Shown piece by piece: positions 16,323 to 23,348 of a DNA stretch of 64,000 nt. The DNA is from Pleomorphomonas koreensis DSM 23070 (GTDB lineage: Bacteria > Pseudomonadota > Alphaproteobacteria > Rhizobiales > Pleomorphomonadaceae), in NCBI RefSeq assembly GCF_000425185.1, contig NZ_AULH01000017.1, forward strand, positions 1 through 64,000, written 5' to 3'. The notes beneath the pieces are model-generated. The model worked only from the letters and a program-made list of their open reading frames with translations. It had not been told where the DNA came from and made no database searches. How positions within the stretch are numbered: the first letter of the stretch is position 1; each line of letters begins with the position of its first letter. A program made the translations under genes and the position numbers.

Positions 16323-18497
16323 TCAGAGCCCACGCCGGCCGAGTGACACGGCGCGGGCGATATCGGCAGCGACCTGTGTGCGCGATTGCCGAAAACTTTC
16401 CGCATCGCGCGCCATGATGGTGACGTTGACGCTTGGAGCGGATGCGCTGCGTGCCGAGGCTGATGCCTCGCGCTTCGACAGCACCCGTTCACCTCGTTGC
16501 AAGATGGCCGGCACTTCGTCTGGCCGCAGGCCTGCCCAGCCGCCGGCATGCAGGCGCGGCGCACCAGCAAAAGCCATGGCCGGCACCATGCGGCTTGGAG
16601 CGGGCGCACCGACGAGGCCGCCGGAATGATAGATCGGAGATCCAAACAGCTTTGCCGCTGCCGCGACGGGGCCGGGCGCGCCAAAGAGGCTGCTGCCGAG
16701 ATTGCCCAGCGCACCCGAGAGAGCGTTGGCGATCGGACCGAGAATGAAGCGGCGTGCCGCGAGTTTCGCCAGATCGGCAATCAGCGAGGTGACGAGGTCG
16801 CCGAACTTCAGCTTTCCGGTCTTGACGAATTCGCCGACGGCATCCTCCGCACTCTTGAACGCACCGACCAGCGTCTTGCCGACATCGGCGCCGATCTCGC
16901 GGGCCTTTTCAGCGTAATCGGCCAGGCTCTTGACCACTGCCGCCCAGCCGGTGACAGCTTCTTCCGCGCTTTTCTTGTGCGCCTTGCCGGCTTTCTTCGC
17001 AGCATTCGCCGACGCATCGAGTGCAATGGTGACACGGCCTGCCGCATTGGCGGCATCATCAAGTGCAGCCGCACTGTCCGCCTTGCGTACCGCATCGCCC
17101 AGCGCCTGCGCAGCGGGGCCGACACCATCGAAGGCATGCGCGCGCGTGTCCGTCGCACGCTCACGATAGCGCTCCGCCGTCACGCCGGCATTGCTGGCGG
17201 CATGATCGAGCATCGAGGCGTAAGATTGCACCCCGAACCAGTCGATCCGGGTGTCGGCGCCGAGCGTCTCGGCCACCTTGTTGAAGGTCGGGCCGATGGT
17301 GCCGAGAAAGTCGGCCCACTTGTTGGACAGGAACGCCATCAGCTTGAGCCAGAGCTGCTCGACGCTGGCCGCGATCGCGCGGAAGTCGTCGACGAAGGAA
17401 GAGGCAACGGCCTTGATGCCGTCCCAGACGGCCCTTGCCAGATTGCCCATCAGCTCGAGCGCGGCGCCAAAACCGCCGGCGCCTTTCACCAACTGCCCGA
17501 ACCAGTAGATGAGCTCGCCGGCGCCGACGATCAGCGCGCCGATGCCGGTGCGGATGATGGCGCCGCGCAGCAACGCCAGCGCACCCGACAGGCTGAAGGT
17601 GGCAATCCTCGCTGCAACGAAGGCCGCGACCCAGCGCCCGGCGATGAAGCCGGCAAAAGCGATGCCGATGGCGGCAAGGTGCTCCAGATTGTCGGCGAGC
17701 ATGATGATCGCAGCCGCAACAGTGGCGGACGTTCCCGCCATCTTGTCCCAGCGTCCCACCAGCTGCAGCGCCGCATTCCCCAGAAGCGTAAAGGCATCAC
17801 CAATGGTGGCCGGCATCGCGTCGGCTTCCTGGCGCAGGCGCTCGAGATTGCCGAGCAGCGCACGCCGGATCACATCGCCGGTGATGTCGCCTTCCGCGCC
17901 GAGAGTGCGCAGCTGATTGACGTTGACCTTGAGCTCCGCCGCCAACAGTTCGGCGATCCGGCCGCCGCTGGCGATCACGGTGTTGAGGTTCTCACCGGAC
18001 AGCTTGCCGAGCGCCATCGCCTTCGACAGCGCGTTCTGCACGGAAGCCGCGCGGTCCGCCTTGGCGCCCGACACCACCATGGCGTTGTTGAGCGCCTCGG
18101 TGAAATCCAGGCTCTCCCTGGTAGAGAGACCAAGCTCCCGCAGCGCCGTGGCGTTGGCGAGCCAGGATTCCGTGGTCTGCGTAATGCTCGAATAGGTCCG
18201 CCGCGCCATGGATGCCAGCCGTCCCATGACCGCGGCACCGCGTTCCTGCGAGCCGGTGGCGAGATCGACCCGCGAGCGCAGGTCGGTCCAGGTATTGGCG
18301 TAGATGACGAGCTGCTGAACGCTGACCGCAGCGCCAAGCACGCCCATCACCCGGCGAACCACCTTGCCGGTGACGTCGGCCTGCTTCTCGATCCGCTTGA
18401 AGCTGGCTTCGCCAACCTCGCCAACGCCCTCGAATTCGGAGCGGACCAGCCGGCCGCCCTCGGCAACGAGCCGGACGGAGACGCGTTTTTCGGCCAT
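16323..18497 (-). CDS. tail tape measure protein
   Basis: A 724-residue protein. The N-terminal ~200 residues match the tape-measure N-terminal domain (helical, with LRSRVDLATGSQERG and SGGRIAELLAAELKV). A central hydrophobic stretch lies at ~255-330, and the C-terminus is rich in Gly/Ala and resembles lambda tail minor/H proteins. It sets tail length and is ejected during infection. At this size a tail of about 100 nm is expected by the usual rule, which is an inference. It sits between the chaperone genes and DUF2460 as in other siphophages. Confidence 0.85.
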   Translation of the reverse strand: MAEKRVSVRLVAEGGRLVRSEFEGVGEVGEASFKRIEKQADVTGKVVRRVMGVLGAAVSVQQLVIYANTWTDLRSRVDLATGSQERGAAVMGRLASMARRTYSSITQTTESWLANATALRELGLSTRESLDFTEALNNAMVVSGAKADRAASVQNALSKAMALGKLSGENLNTVIASGGRIAELLAAELKVNVNQLRTLGAEGDITGDVIRRALLGNLERLRQEADAMPATIGDAFTLLGNAALQLVGRWDKMAGTSATVAAAIIMLADNLEHLAAIGIAFAGFIAGRWVAAFVAARIATFSLSGALALLRGAIIRTGIGALIVGAGELIYWFGQLVKGAGGFGAALELMGNLARAVWDGIKAVASSFVDDFRAIAASVEQLWLKLMAFLSNKWADFLGTIGPTFNKVAETLGADTRIDWFGVQSYASMLDHAASNAGVTAERYRERATDTRAHAFDGVGPAAQALGDAVRKADSAAALDDAANAAGRVTIALDASANAAKKAGKAHKKSAEEAVTGWAAVVKSLADYAEKAREIGADVGKTLVGAFKSAEDAVGEFVKTGKLKFGDLVTSLIADLAKLAARRFILGPIANALSGALGNLGSSLFGAPGPVAAAAKLFGSPIYHSGGLVGAPAPSRMVPAMAFAGAPRLHAGGWAGLRPDEVPAILQRGERVLSKREASASARSASAPSVNVTIMARDAESFRQSRTQVAADIARAVSLGRRGL

Positions 18498-18564
18498 GGG
18501 TCAATCTTCCTGTCAGACGGAGACACGCCTTGCGTGACGGTGCCGATCCGCGGAAACTTGAGTC

Positions 18565-18777
18565 ATGTCCGAGATCGTCACCTTGTCCGCCAAATTTGAG
18601 ATCCAGATCCCCGAGGCCCTCCGCGCTGCGCGGGGCTGGAAGGTCGGTCAGGTCTTCGCACTCATGCCAAAGGGAACTGACATTCTGCTGATACCGGTGC
18701 CGGAACAGAGTTCACTTGCCGGGATCGCAAAGGGTGCTGAAGCGACCGATTGCCGGGATCGGTCGGATCGGTTCTGA
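18565..18777 (+). CDS. AbrB/MazE-type orphan antitoxin (moron)
   Basis: A 70-residue AbrB-like protein of the SpoVT/MazE swapped-hairpin type. It has an N-terminal DNA-binding strand pattern (VTLSAKFEIQIPEALR, then WKVGQVF) and a C-terminal arm (LAGIAKGAEATDCRDRSDRF) that normally contacts a PIN-domain VapC toxin. No PIN toxin gene is visible beside it. It is on the plus strand between minus-strand tape measure and tail chaperone genes, so it is an inserted moron. It could be a decoy antitoxin or a remnant of a VapBC pair. Confidence 0.7.
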   Translation: MSEIVTLSAKFEIQIPEALRAARGWKVGQVFALMPKGTDILLIPVPEQSSLAGIAKGAEATDCRDRSDRF

Positions 18778-18849
18778 CCGCCAAATTCCCAACAAGGCTT
18801 TGCCTGTGCGTCATTGACATATGCGTCTGGCAACCTGGGGGAAGATGAC

Positions 18850-19050
18850 ATGAGCGAAGCTTTCAAGAGTATCGAACAGGGCCTGAAGGAGGCGCTGGCG
18901 CATGTGCGTGGTGAGCGGATGGCCACGGTCCACGAAATCGAACTGTCGGAACCGGACGTCCAGGCGATCCGGGCTGATACCGGTCAGTCGCAATCCGCGT
19001 CTGACGGCAGCATTGGCAGGAAGAAGAGCAGGCGCCTGAACCGGGGGTAA
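18850..19050 (+). CDS. truncated HigA-like antitoxin/HTH regulator
   Basis: A 66-residue product from the ATG at 18850, with GGGGGAAG upstream; a TTG at 18814 is an alternative. The sequence MSEAFKSIEQGLKEALAH and then VHEIELSEPDVQAIRADTG matches the N-terminal half of HTH antitoxins that usually run to ~100 residues. After TGQSQ the helix-turn-helix pattern is lost and the frame ends, so the gene appears truncated or frameshifted. No toxin lies next to it. It follows the AbrB-like orphan on the same strand. Confidence 0.55.
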   Translation: MSEAFKSIEQGLKEALAHVRGERMATVHEIELSEPDVQAIRADTGQSQSASDGSIGRKKSRRLNRG

Positions 19051-19093
19051 TGCCGCAAGTCCTGACAGGCCGGCGTGCAACAGTCGTATCTGA

Positions 19094-19770
19094 TCAGGCG
19101 CGCTCGGCCGCCATCTGTTCGTTGAGCTTGCGCACCATCACCGCCTCGATCTCGGACAGACATTCGGCGGCAATCAGCGGACTGACACCGAGTGCGCGCG
19201 CCATGGCTAAGGCAGCGTTCATGTCCCAGCCGATGACGACCGTGGCGCCCATGCCGCCAACCACACGCAATTGTCCAGTCAGGCGCTGGACGAGATCCCA
19301 GACCTGCCAACCTTCCGGTGTTTCCGGATGGTTCAGCCGCGCGGGGCAGTCGGGGCACGCGCCTTCGCAGGCCGCGCAGTAGGCGTCGCCCCCGCCGAAG
19401 TGCCATTCGGCAAGGGCGATGAGGCGTTTTTTTCCGCATCCAGCATCAGATGCGGCGCGAGGCAGCGGGTCTGGAAGGCCTCGAACACTGGCCAGATGTC
19501 GAGCAGCGCGTCGATCCCTTCCGGTGTGACCGACATCGGCATGCCGCTCTGATCGCCGACGCCCTCCCAATCGGTCACTATGCGGCGCGCAACCGCCTTC
19601 GCCATGACCACCGCCATCTGCTCCTGGCTGGCGTCCTTGGGCAAAGATTCGACTGTCGGATCGTTGCGGGCCGCGACCATGGTGGCGGTGGTCACCGGCA
19701 GAACAAGGAGGCGCAGGCCAGATCCAAGGTCGAGCCATTTCGGCTCAGTGGAAAGGTCGAGACGGATCAT
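19094..19770 (-). CDS. tail assembly chaperone fusion (GT-type) by -1 frameshift
   Basis: Predicted 225-residue product made when ribosomes slip -1 at the A_AAA_AAC heptamer (19426-19432). The first 115 residues are shared with the shorter chaperone. Then 110 residues in the -1 frame encode RLIALAEWHFGGGD, a Cys cluster (CAACEGACPDC) and a helical tail. The -1 frame stays open to the stop at 19094 and has no good start of its own. In lambda and many siphophages the G/GT pair coats the tape measure during tail assembly, and the gene order here (tail tube, G/GT, tape measure) is the same. Confidence 0.8.
19333..19770 (-). CDS. tail assembly chaperone, short form (G-type)
   Basis: The 145-residue zero-frame product. 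Residues 1-115 are a compact, well-coded domain, while residues after the slippery site (Ala/Pro/Thr/Ser-rich) look like the low-complexity tail typical of a terminated chaperone. It directly follows the tail tube gene (2-bp gap). It is the abundant partner of the frameshifted GT-like product and prepares the tape measure for tube polymerisation. Confidence 0.75.
   Translation of the reverse strand: MIRLDLSTEPKWLDLGSGLRLLVLPVTTATMVAARNDPTVESLPKDASQEQMAVVMAKAVARRIVTDWEGVGDQSGMPMSVTPEGIDALLDIWPVFEAFQTRCLAPHLMLDAEKNASSPLPNGTSAGATPTARPAKARAPTAPRG
19426..19432 (-). promoter_or_regulatory. programmed -1 ribosomal frameshift site A_AAA_AAC
   Basis: On the minus strand the zero frame reads GAA AAA AAC, giving the heptamer A_AAA_AAC, the strongest class of bacterial -1 slippery sequence. 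A 6-bp stem-loop (GCCGAA/TTCGGC, arms 19394-19399 and 19406-19411) begins 14 nt downstream and may stimulate slipping. The two overlapping frames and the genome position between tail tube and tape measure agree with the lambda G/GT system. Confidence 0.85.
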
Positions 19771-19772
19771 GG

Positions 19773-20717
19773 TCAGTAGTCCTCCACGTCATTGATGAGC
19801 ACGGCGGTGCACATGCGTCCGAGCGTGGCGTCGCGCGCCGCCTGCCAATCGAACGAGGCCTGCACGCCCTGCGGCCCGGAAATCTCGAGGCGCGGTCGCG
19901 GCAGATAGACCGCGTGCGCCGTGAAGGTCAGGCTTTCACCAGAGATGAGTGTGTATGAAAATTCCAGCTCGCACGGCGTGCCGTTGATCGCCTGTGTGAC
20001 GAGGGTCGAGTCGGCAAAGCGAACCTCCGTGCGGCCAGTGAGTGCGGCAATCGATGGATCGGCGCCATCGATCATGCCGTCGGCACGGATGGTCTCGATG
20101 CGGTCGAGATTGTTGGCATAGGTGATCTCGGTCGAGATGACATTGCCGAGCGCGGTGCCGTCGCGCTTGATGGCGCCGTTGAAGTGTCCGAAGCGAATGA
20201 GGTCAAGCTCCGCGGGCGTGCCGGCCTGTGACGTGGTGTTGATCGTCTCGCCCTGTGCCACCAGCCGCGCCGTTGCGGTCAGCAAGCCAGAGCGCTGCAT
20301 TTGCCAGGTCAGTTGATCGAGCACCACGCCGGAATAGAGTGCGTATCGCGGCACCTCAGGCATTCCGGTCTCGATTGCCATCGACGGCAGGGTCCAGGAT
20401 CCGGATTGGAAAGTGTGGGTGAAGGGCCCCGGCGCCGTTCCGGTGGTTGTCGGCGCACCAAACGCCGCCTTCAGCCAGAAGCCGAAGGCTTGCGCATCGA
20501 TCGGCACCACGACGTCGCCATCGGCGGTCACCGCATCCTTGACCGGCACCAGCGGATCGCGGCCATAGCCCAAGAGCTCGGAATTGAGCAGCGGCTGTTC
20601 CGCTCCGAGCGTCGTGCTGGCGAATGGCATGCGGCTGAAACCGCTCGCCGGCGGGGTGCCATAAATCGTCTCGAACGCGAGCGCCATTCGCGCCCGCGCC
20701 CCTTGGGCTCGTGCCAT
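19773..20717 (-). CDS. major tail tube protein
   Basis: A 314-residue protein rich in beta-strand patterns, with an N-terminus (RARMALAFETIYGTPP) like phage tail tube proteins of the family that also covers GTA-type and lambda-like phages. Its length fits a tube protein with an added C-terminal domain. It lies between the tail terminator-like gene and the G/GT chaperones, the usual order. It would polymerise around the tape measure to form the DNA conduit. Confidence 0.8.
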   Translation of the reverse strand: MARAQGARARMALAFETIYGTPPASGFSRMPFASTTLGAEQPLLNSELLGYGRDPLVPVKDAVTADGDVVVPIDAQAFGFWLKAAFGAPTTTGTAPGPFTHTFQSGSWTLPSMAIETGMPEVPRYALYSGVVLDQLTWQMQRSGLLTATARLVAQGETINTTSQAGTPAELDLIRFGHFNGAIKRDGTALGNVISTEITYANNLDRIETIRADGMIDGADPSIAALTGRTEVRFADSTLVTQAINGTPCELEFSYTLISGESLTFTAHAVYLPRPRLEISGPQGVQASFDWQAARDATLGRMCTAVLINDVEDY

Positions 20718-20742
20718 GGTGTTTCTCCTCGGATTGTCGGGA

Positions 20743-21162
20743 TCAACCGAGCGGGTCGGCCGTCGAATAGTGCAGCACCACCGGGATCATGGCGGCTTTC
20801 AGGGCGGCCGCGCCCTCGACGGGCAGATCGACCGGCTGCGGCGCTTCCGCCTCGATCCAGTCGCACAGTCCCCCAAGCGTGCGATCGTCGGCAATCGCCG
20901 CACCAATGCTGGCGCACAGCGCATCAAACGCCGCATCGCGGCCCGCGCCCTGCACGACGGCCTCGATCTCGGCCCGGTGCTGGTAGTGATAGCGCAAGGG
21001 CGACAGTGTCATCTCGGGCTCACCCGGGTCGCCATCCCGCAGGATCAGCAATCCCGCCGCAGGCACGCGTTCGGACAGCACGTCGCCGCGCAGGACAGTG
21101 GCGGGCAACCCCGAAAGCCGCGCGTGCAGCGCGGCGAGGATGGTTTCGCGAGTGGTGGGCAT
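20743..21162 (-). CDS. tail terminator-like protein
   Basis: A 139-residue protein starting MPTTRETILAALHARL, matching small phage proteins placed just before the tail tube gene, which act as tail terminator/completion proteins (lambda gpU-like). The helix at the N-terminus and beta-rich centre fit that group. Sequence identity alone is weak; order gives most of the support. A toxin-antitoxin pair on the opposite strand separates it from the DUF6441 gene. Confidence 0.65.
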   Translation of the reverse strand: MPTTRETILAALHARLSGLPATVLRGDVLSERVPAAGLLILRDGDPGEPEMTLSPLRYHYQHRAEIEAVVQGAGRDAAFDALCASIGAAIADDRTLGGLCDWIEAEAPQPVDLPVEGAAALKAAMIPVVLHYSTADPLG

Positions 21163-21184
21163 CTGAGTTTCATCAATGCCATTC

Positions 21185-21213
21185 TTGTAAAATTAGTGCT
21201 TTGAGGCTATATA
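21185..21213 (+). promoter_or_regulatory. sigma-70-like promoter of the toxin-antitoxin pair
   Basis: TTGTAA (21185-21190) and TATATA (21208-21213) are separated by 17 bp, 23 bp before the toxin start, in a clearly AT-richer stretch than its surroundings. No comparable promoter is seen for the flanking tail genes, supporting independent expression of this moron in the lysogen. Confidence 0.65.
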
Positions 21214-21235
21214 GATTCCAAGACATGAGAACCAA

Positions 21236-21589
21236 ATGCCCTGGACAGTTTCCTTCGCCGATGAGTTCGAGCCGGAATTCGATGAACTCGATGCGGAAGT
21301 TCAGGACGCGATCCTCGCGCGGGTGCTGCTGCTCGAACGCGAGGGACCCTCGCTCGGACGACCGCATGCCGACACCCTGACCGGATCGAAGCACGCGAAC
21401 ATGAAGGAGTTACGCTGCAACGCTGCCGACGGCGTTTGGCGAATCGCCTTCGCATTTGACCCCGACCGACAGGCAATCCTGCTTGTTGGCGGGGACAAAT
21501 CGGGTGGCAGCGAGAAGCGCTTCTACAAGCAACTGATCGCACGGGCCGATGAGCGGTTCGACAGCCATCTGGCCAAACGGAAAGGATGA
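21236..21589 (+). CDS. RelE/ParE-superfamily toxin (Gp49/HigB type)
   Basis: A 117-residue protein of the phage-derived Gp49-like HigB family: WTVSFADEFEPEFDEL at the N-terminus, then LRCNAADGVWRIAFAFDPDRQ and a GGDKSG segment. Such toxins are ribosome-dependent mRNA endonucleases. It is encoded first, with the antitoxin second and overlapping by ATGA, the order typical of HigBA. It lies on the plus strand within the minus-strand tail operon with its own promoter. The pair is complete, so it may stabilise the prophage or act in phage defence. Confidence 0.85.
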   Translation: MPWTVSFADEFEPEFDELDAEVQDAILARVLLLEREGPSLGRPHADTLTGSKHANMKELRCNAADGVWRIAFAFDPDRQAILLVGGDKSGGSEKRFYKQLIARADERFDSHLAKRKG

Positions 21590-21969
21590 CGACCATGGCT
21601 CGCAGCCTTAAGGACAAGCTCGCCACGCTCGACCCGGCCCGTCGCGCGCGGATCGAGGCAGAAGCAGATCGCTTGCACACCGAATATCTGACGCTGCAGG
21701 AACTGCGTAGAGCCAAGGAGCTGACGCAGGTTCAGCTGGCCGAGACGCTTGGCATTCAACAGGCCACGGTAGCCAAATACGAACGCCAAAGCGACCTCCT
21801 GCTTTCGACACTCCGTAGCTATGTCGGCGCGATGGGTGGCTCGCTGAAGCTGACGGTCGAATTTCCCGGCAAGGCGCCGGTCGCACTCGAAGGCTTGGGT
21901 GAGACCGAAGAGCCACGCCGCCGACGTCGCACGACACAGGCTAAACATCCCGTTGCCGCCCATCGTTGA
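21586..21969 (+). CDS. XRE-type antitoxin of the HigB-like toxin
   Basis: A 127-residue protein with a Cro/CI-type helix-turn-helix at ~residues 43-66 (LTQVQLAETLGIQQATVAKYE) and a basic C-terminal tail. Its start overlaps the toxin stop. It should neutralise the toxin and repress the shared promoter. It is the only clear XRE-type regulator in the prophage, but its pairing with the toxin makes a lysogeny repressor role unlikely. It ends 3 bp from the converging DUF6441 gene. Confidence 0.85.
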   Translation: MTTMARSLKDKLATLDPARRARIEAEADRLHTEYLTLQELRRAKELTQVQLAETLGIQQATVAKYERQSDLLLSTLRSYVGAMGGSLKLTVEFPGKAPVALEGLGETEEPRRRRRTTQAKHPVAAHR

Positions 21970-21972
21970 GCA

Positions 21973-22623
21973 TCACGTCTCGCCCCAGTTCGCCACGATC
22001 ATCCTGGGCAGTGCGTTCTCAACCGCACGCGCATCCCGCGCCAGATCGAGGCGCTTCGGCAGTTTCACCTGCGGTACCAACAAGAAGATCACGGCGGTGG
22101 CGCGACCTTGCAGCCGACTCGAGACGCGACCATCCTTGTGCCGGGTGATGTTTTCGCGGACGCGTCCCGTCTTGCTGACGCGGATATTATCGGCGACCAG
22201 CAGGCTCGGACCGGTGCGCCGATAGACAAAGCGCAGGCGCAGGCCGGTGCGACGCTCCCACGCGCCGGGCGTGATCCTGCCACCTCGTGAGGATTTTCCA
22301 GCGGTCGGCATCGGGATCGCCAGCCAAAAGCCGTTCTTGGAGCGGATCAGGGGGCCGCTGTCGTGCGCACCAACAATCACCGGTGCTTTCGACCAGACCA
22401 GCGCTGCCGCGTTGAGACTCGGCCGACCTTTTGGATACTGCTCGGACCGAATGGTGCGGGCGAGCCGGCTCCCTAGCCCCGCACCGGTGATCTGCCCTCG
22501 CCAGGCGGACTTGAGACCGGTGCCGGCTTCCCGCATGGCGATGGTGACCGCCTTTTGGCCGGCGCGGGTTTCCGCCTCCATGATCCGGGCGATGTCGCCG
22601 ACAATACTGATGCCGAGTTTCAT
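21973..22623 (-). CDS. DUF6441 tail completion-like protein
   Basis: A 216-residue basic protein matching the DUF6441 family (MKLGISIVGDIARIMEAE, then LKSAWRGQI, later GWLAIP-like beta strands and a basic C-terminus). It occupies the neck/tail-completion position between the head-tail joining gene and the tail terminator in alphaproteobacterial siphophages. The four-base overlap with the upstream gene supports the call. A role in head-tail joining or tail completion is inferred from order. Confidence 0.72.
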   Translation of the reverse strand: MKLGISIVGDIARIMEAETRAGQKAVTIAMREAGTGLKSAWRGQITGAGLGSRLARTIRSEQYPKGRPSLNAAALVWSKAPVIVGAHDSGPLIRSKNGFWLAIPMPTAGKSSRGGRITPGAWERRTGLRLRFVYRRTGPSLLVADNIRVSKTGRVRENITRHKDGRVSSRLQGRATAVIFLLVPQVKLPKRLDLARDARAVENALPRMIVANWGET

Positions 22624-22931
22624 GCCGGGCGAAGGTCCACGGTCCAGACGAGCCGCTCGCGATCACGCACCGGCTCGCCCTGAATGATGAAGGTGTCGCC
22701 ATCGATCTCGATCCGGTCGCCAGCACGCGGGTTCGGGACCTCGGCGAGGCGAAGATCGACGCGGGTGGTTTCCGACCAGAGCCGCGCCTCGCCGAAGCCA
22801 GTGATCTCGTCCGCACGTCGGGCAATGATGCGCACGGGCACGGTCGATCCGCCATCGGGCGTATAGACCGCATCTCTGCCGATATTCGGATCGGCAAACA
22901 GCAGATCGACGACAGCGGCAAAGGCGTTCAT
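22620..22931 (-). CDS. head-tail joining protein
   Basis: A 103-residue protein from the ATG at 22931 (MNAFAAVVDLLFADP). The beta-rich sequence with VPVRIIARR and GDRIEIDGDTFIIQGEPVRD matches small phage head-tail joining/head closure proteins encoded after the capsid genes. The start shares one base with the stop of the upstream decoration-like gene. A longer frame upstream is a shadow. Order and overlap support it. Confidence 0.75.
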   Translation of the reverse strand: MNAFAAVVDLLFADPNIGRDAVYTPDGGSTVPVRIIARRADEITGFGEARLWSETTRVDLRLAEVPNPRAGDRIEIDGDTFIIQGEPVRDRERLVWTVDLRPA

Positions 22932-23266
22932 CAGAACGCGCCGTTGAGGCGTACCTGGCCGAGTGTATCGCTTGCACCGCCGGCGACCGCTACAACCGCG
23001 ACGCCAATCAGCGTATTCGAGGTTGCAGTCTTGGTCACCTCCTTGTTGGTATTGTCCCAATAGATCTTGTCGCCGGCGGTCCACGCCTGGCTTGCGACCT
23101 TCTTGAGATCGAACACACCGACGAGTGTGGCCTCCACGGTTTCGCCGCTGGCAGCGTCGGCGGATGCGATACCAAAGATGGAGCCGACGAGCAGGCCATC
23201 GCCGGAGGTGACGACATAGGGGGCGGTCAGCGTGATGGTATTGCCGGGCTGGATGTAATTTTTCAT
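22931..23266 (-). CDS. DUF2190 capsid decoration-like protein
   Basis: A 111-residue protein starting MKNYIQPGNTITLTAP, with the two-lobed beta pattern of DUF2190: SGDGLLVGSIFGIA, then a DLKKVASQAWTAGDKIYWD segment and a final Gly-rich strand. Such proteins are encoded right after the major capsid gene and are thought to decorate or stabilise the capsid. It is separated from the capsid gene by a strong terminator hairpin, which suggests its dose is lower than the capsid transcript upstream. Confidence 0.8.
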   Translation of the reverse strand: MKNYIQPGNTITLTAPYVVTSGDGLLVGSIFGIASADAASGETVEATLVGVFDLKKVASQAWTAGDKIYWDNTNKEVTKTATSNTLIGVAVVAVAGGASDTLGQVRLNGAF

Positions 23267-23293
23267 GAGGGAAGGCCCTTTCGGAAAGAGAAA

Positions 23294-23315
23294 GGGCGGC
23301 CCGTCAGGGCCGCCC
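23294..23315 (-). terminator. terminator/attenuator after the capsid gene
   Basis: A perfect 9-bp GC-rich stem (GGGCGGCCC with its complement, four-base loop) followed on the minus strand by TTTCTCTTTCC. It lies between the capsid fusion gene stop and the DUF2190 gene. The poor second half of the T-run suggests partial termination, lowering expression of downstream tail genes. Confidence 0.7.
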
Positions 23316-23348
23316 GCATGTTCGGGTTCATAGATGAAGTGCCGGCCG

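Noticed and set aside
16497-18599. 700-residue plus-strand open frame opposite the tape measure
   Set aside because: Antisense to a well-supported gene; the product is Arg/Gly/His-rich without motifs.
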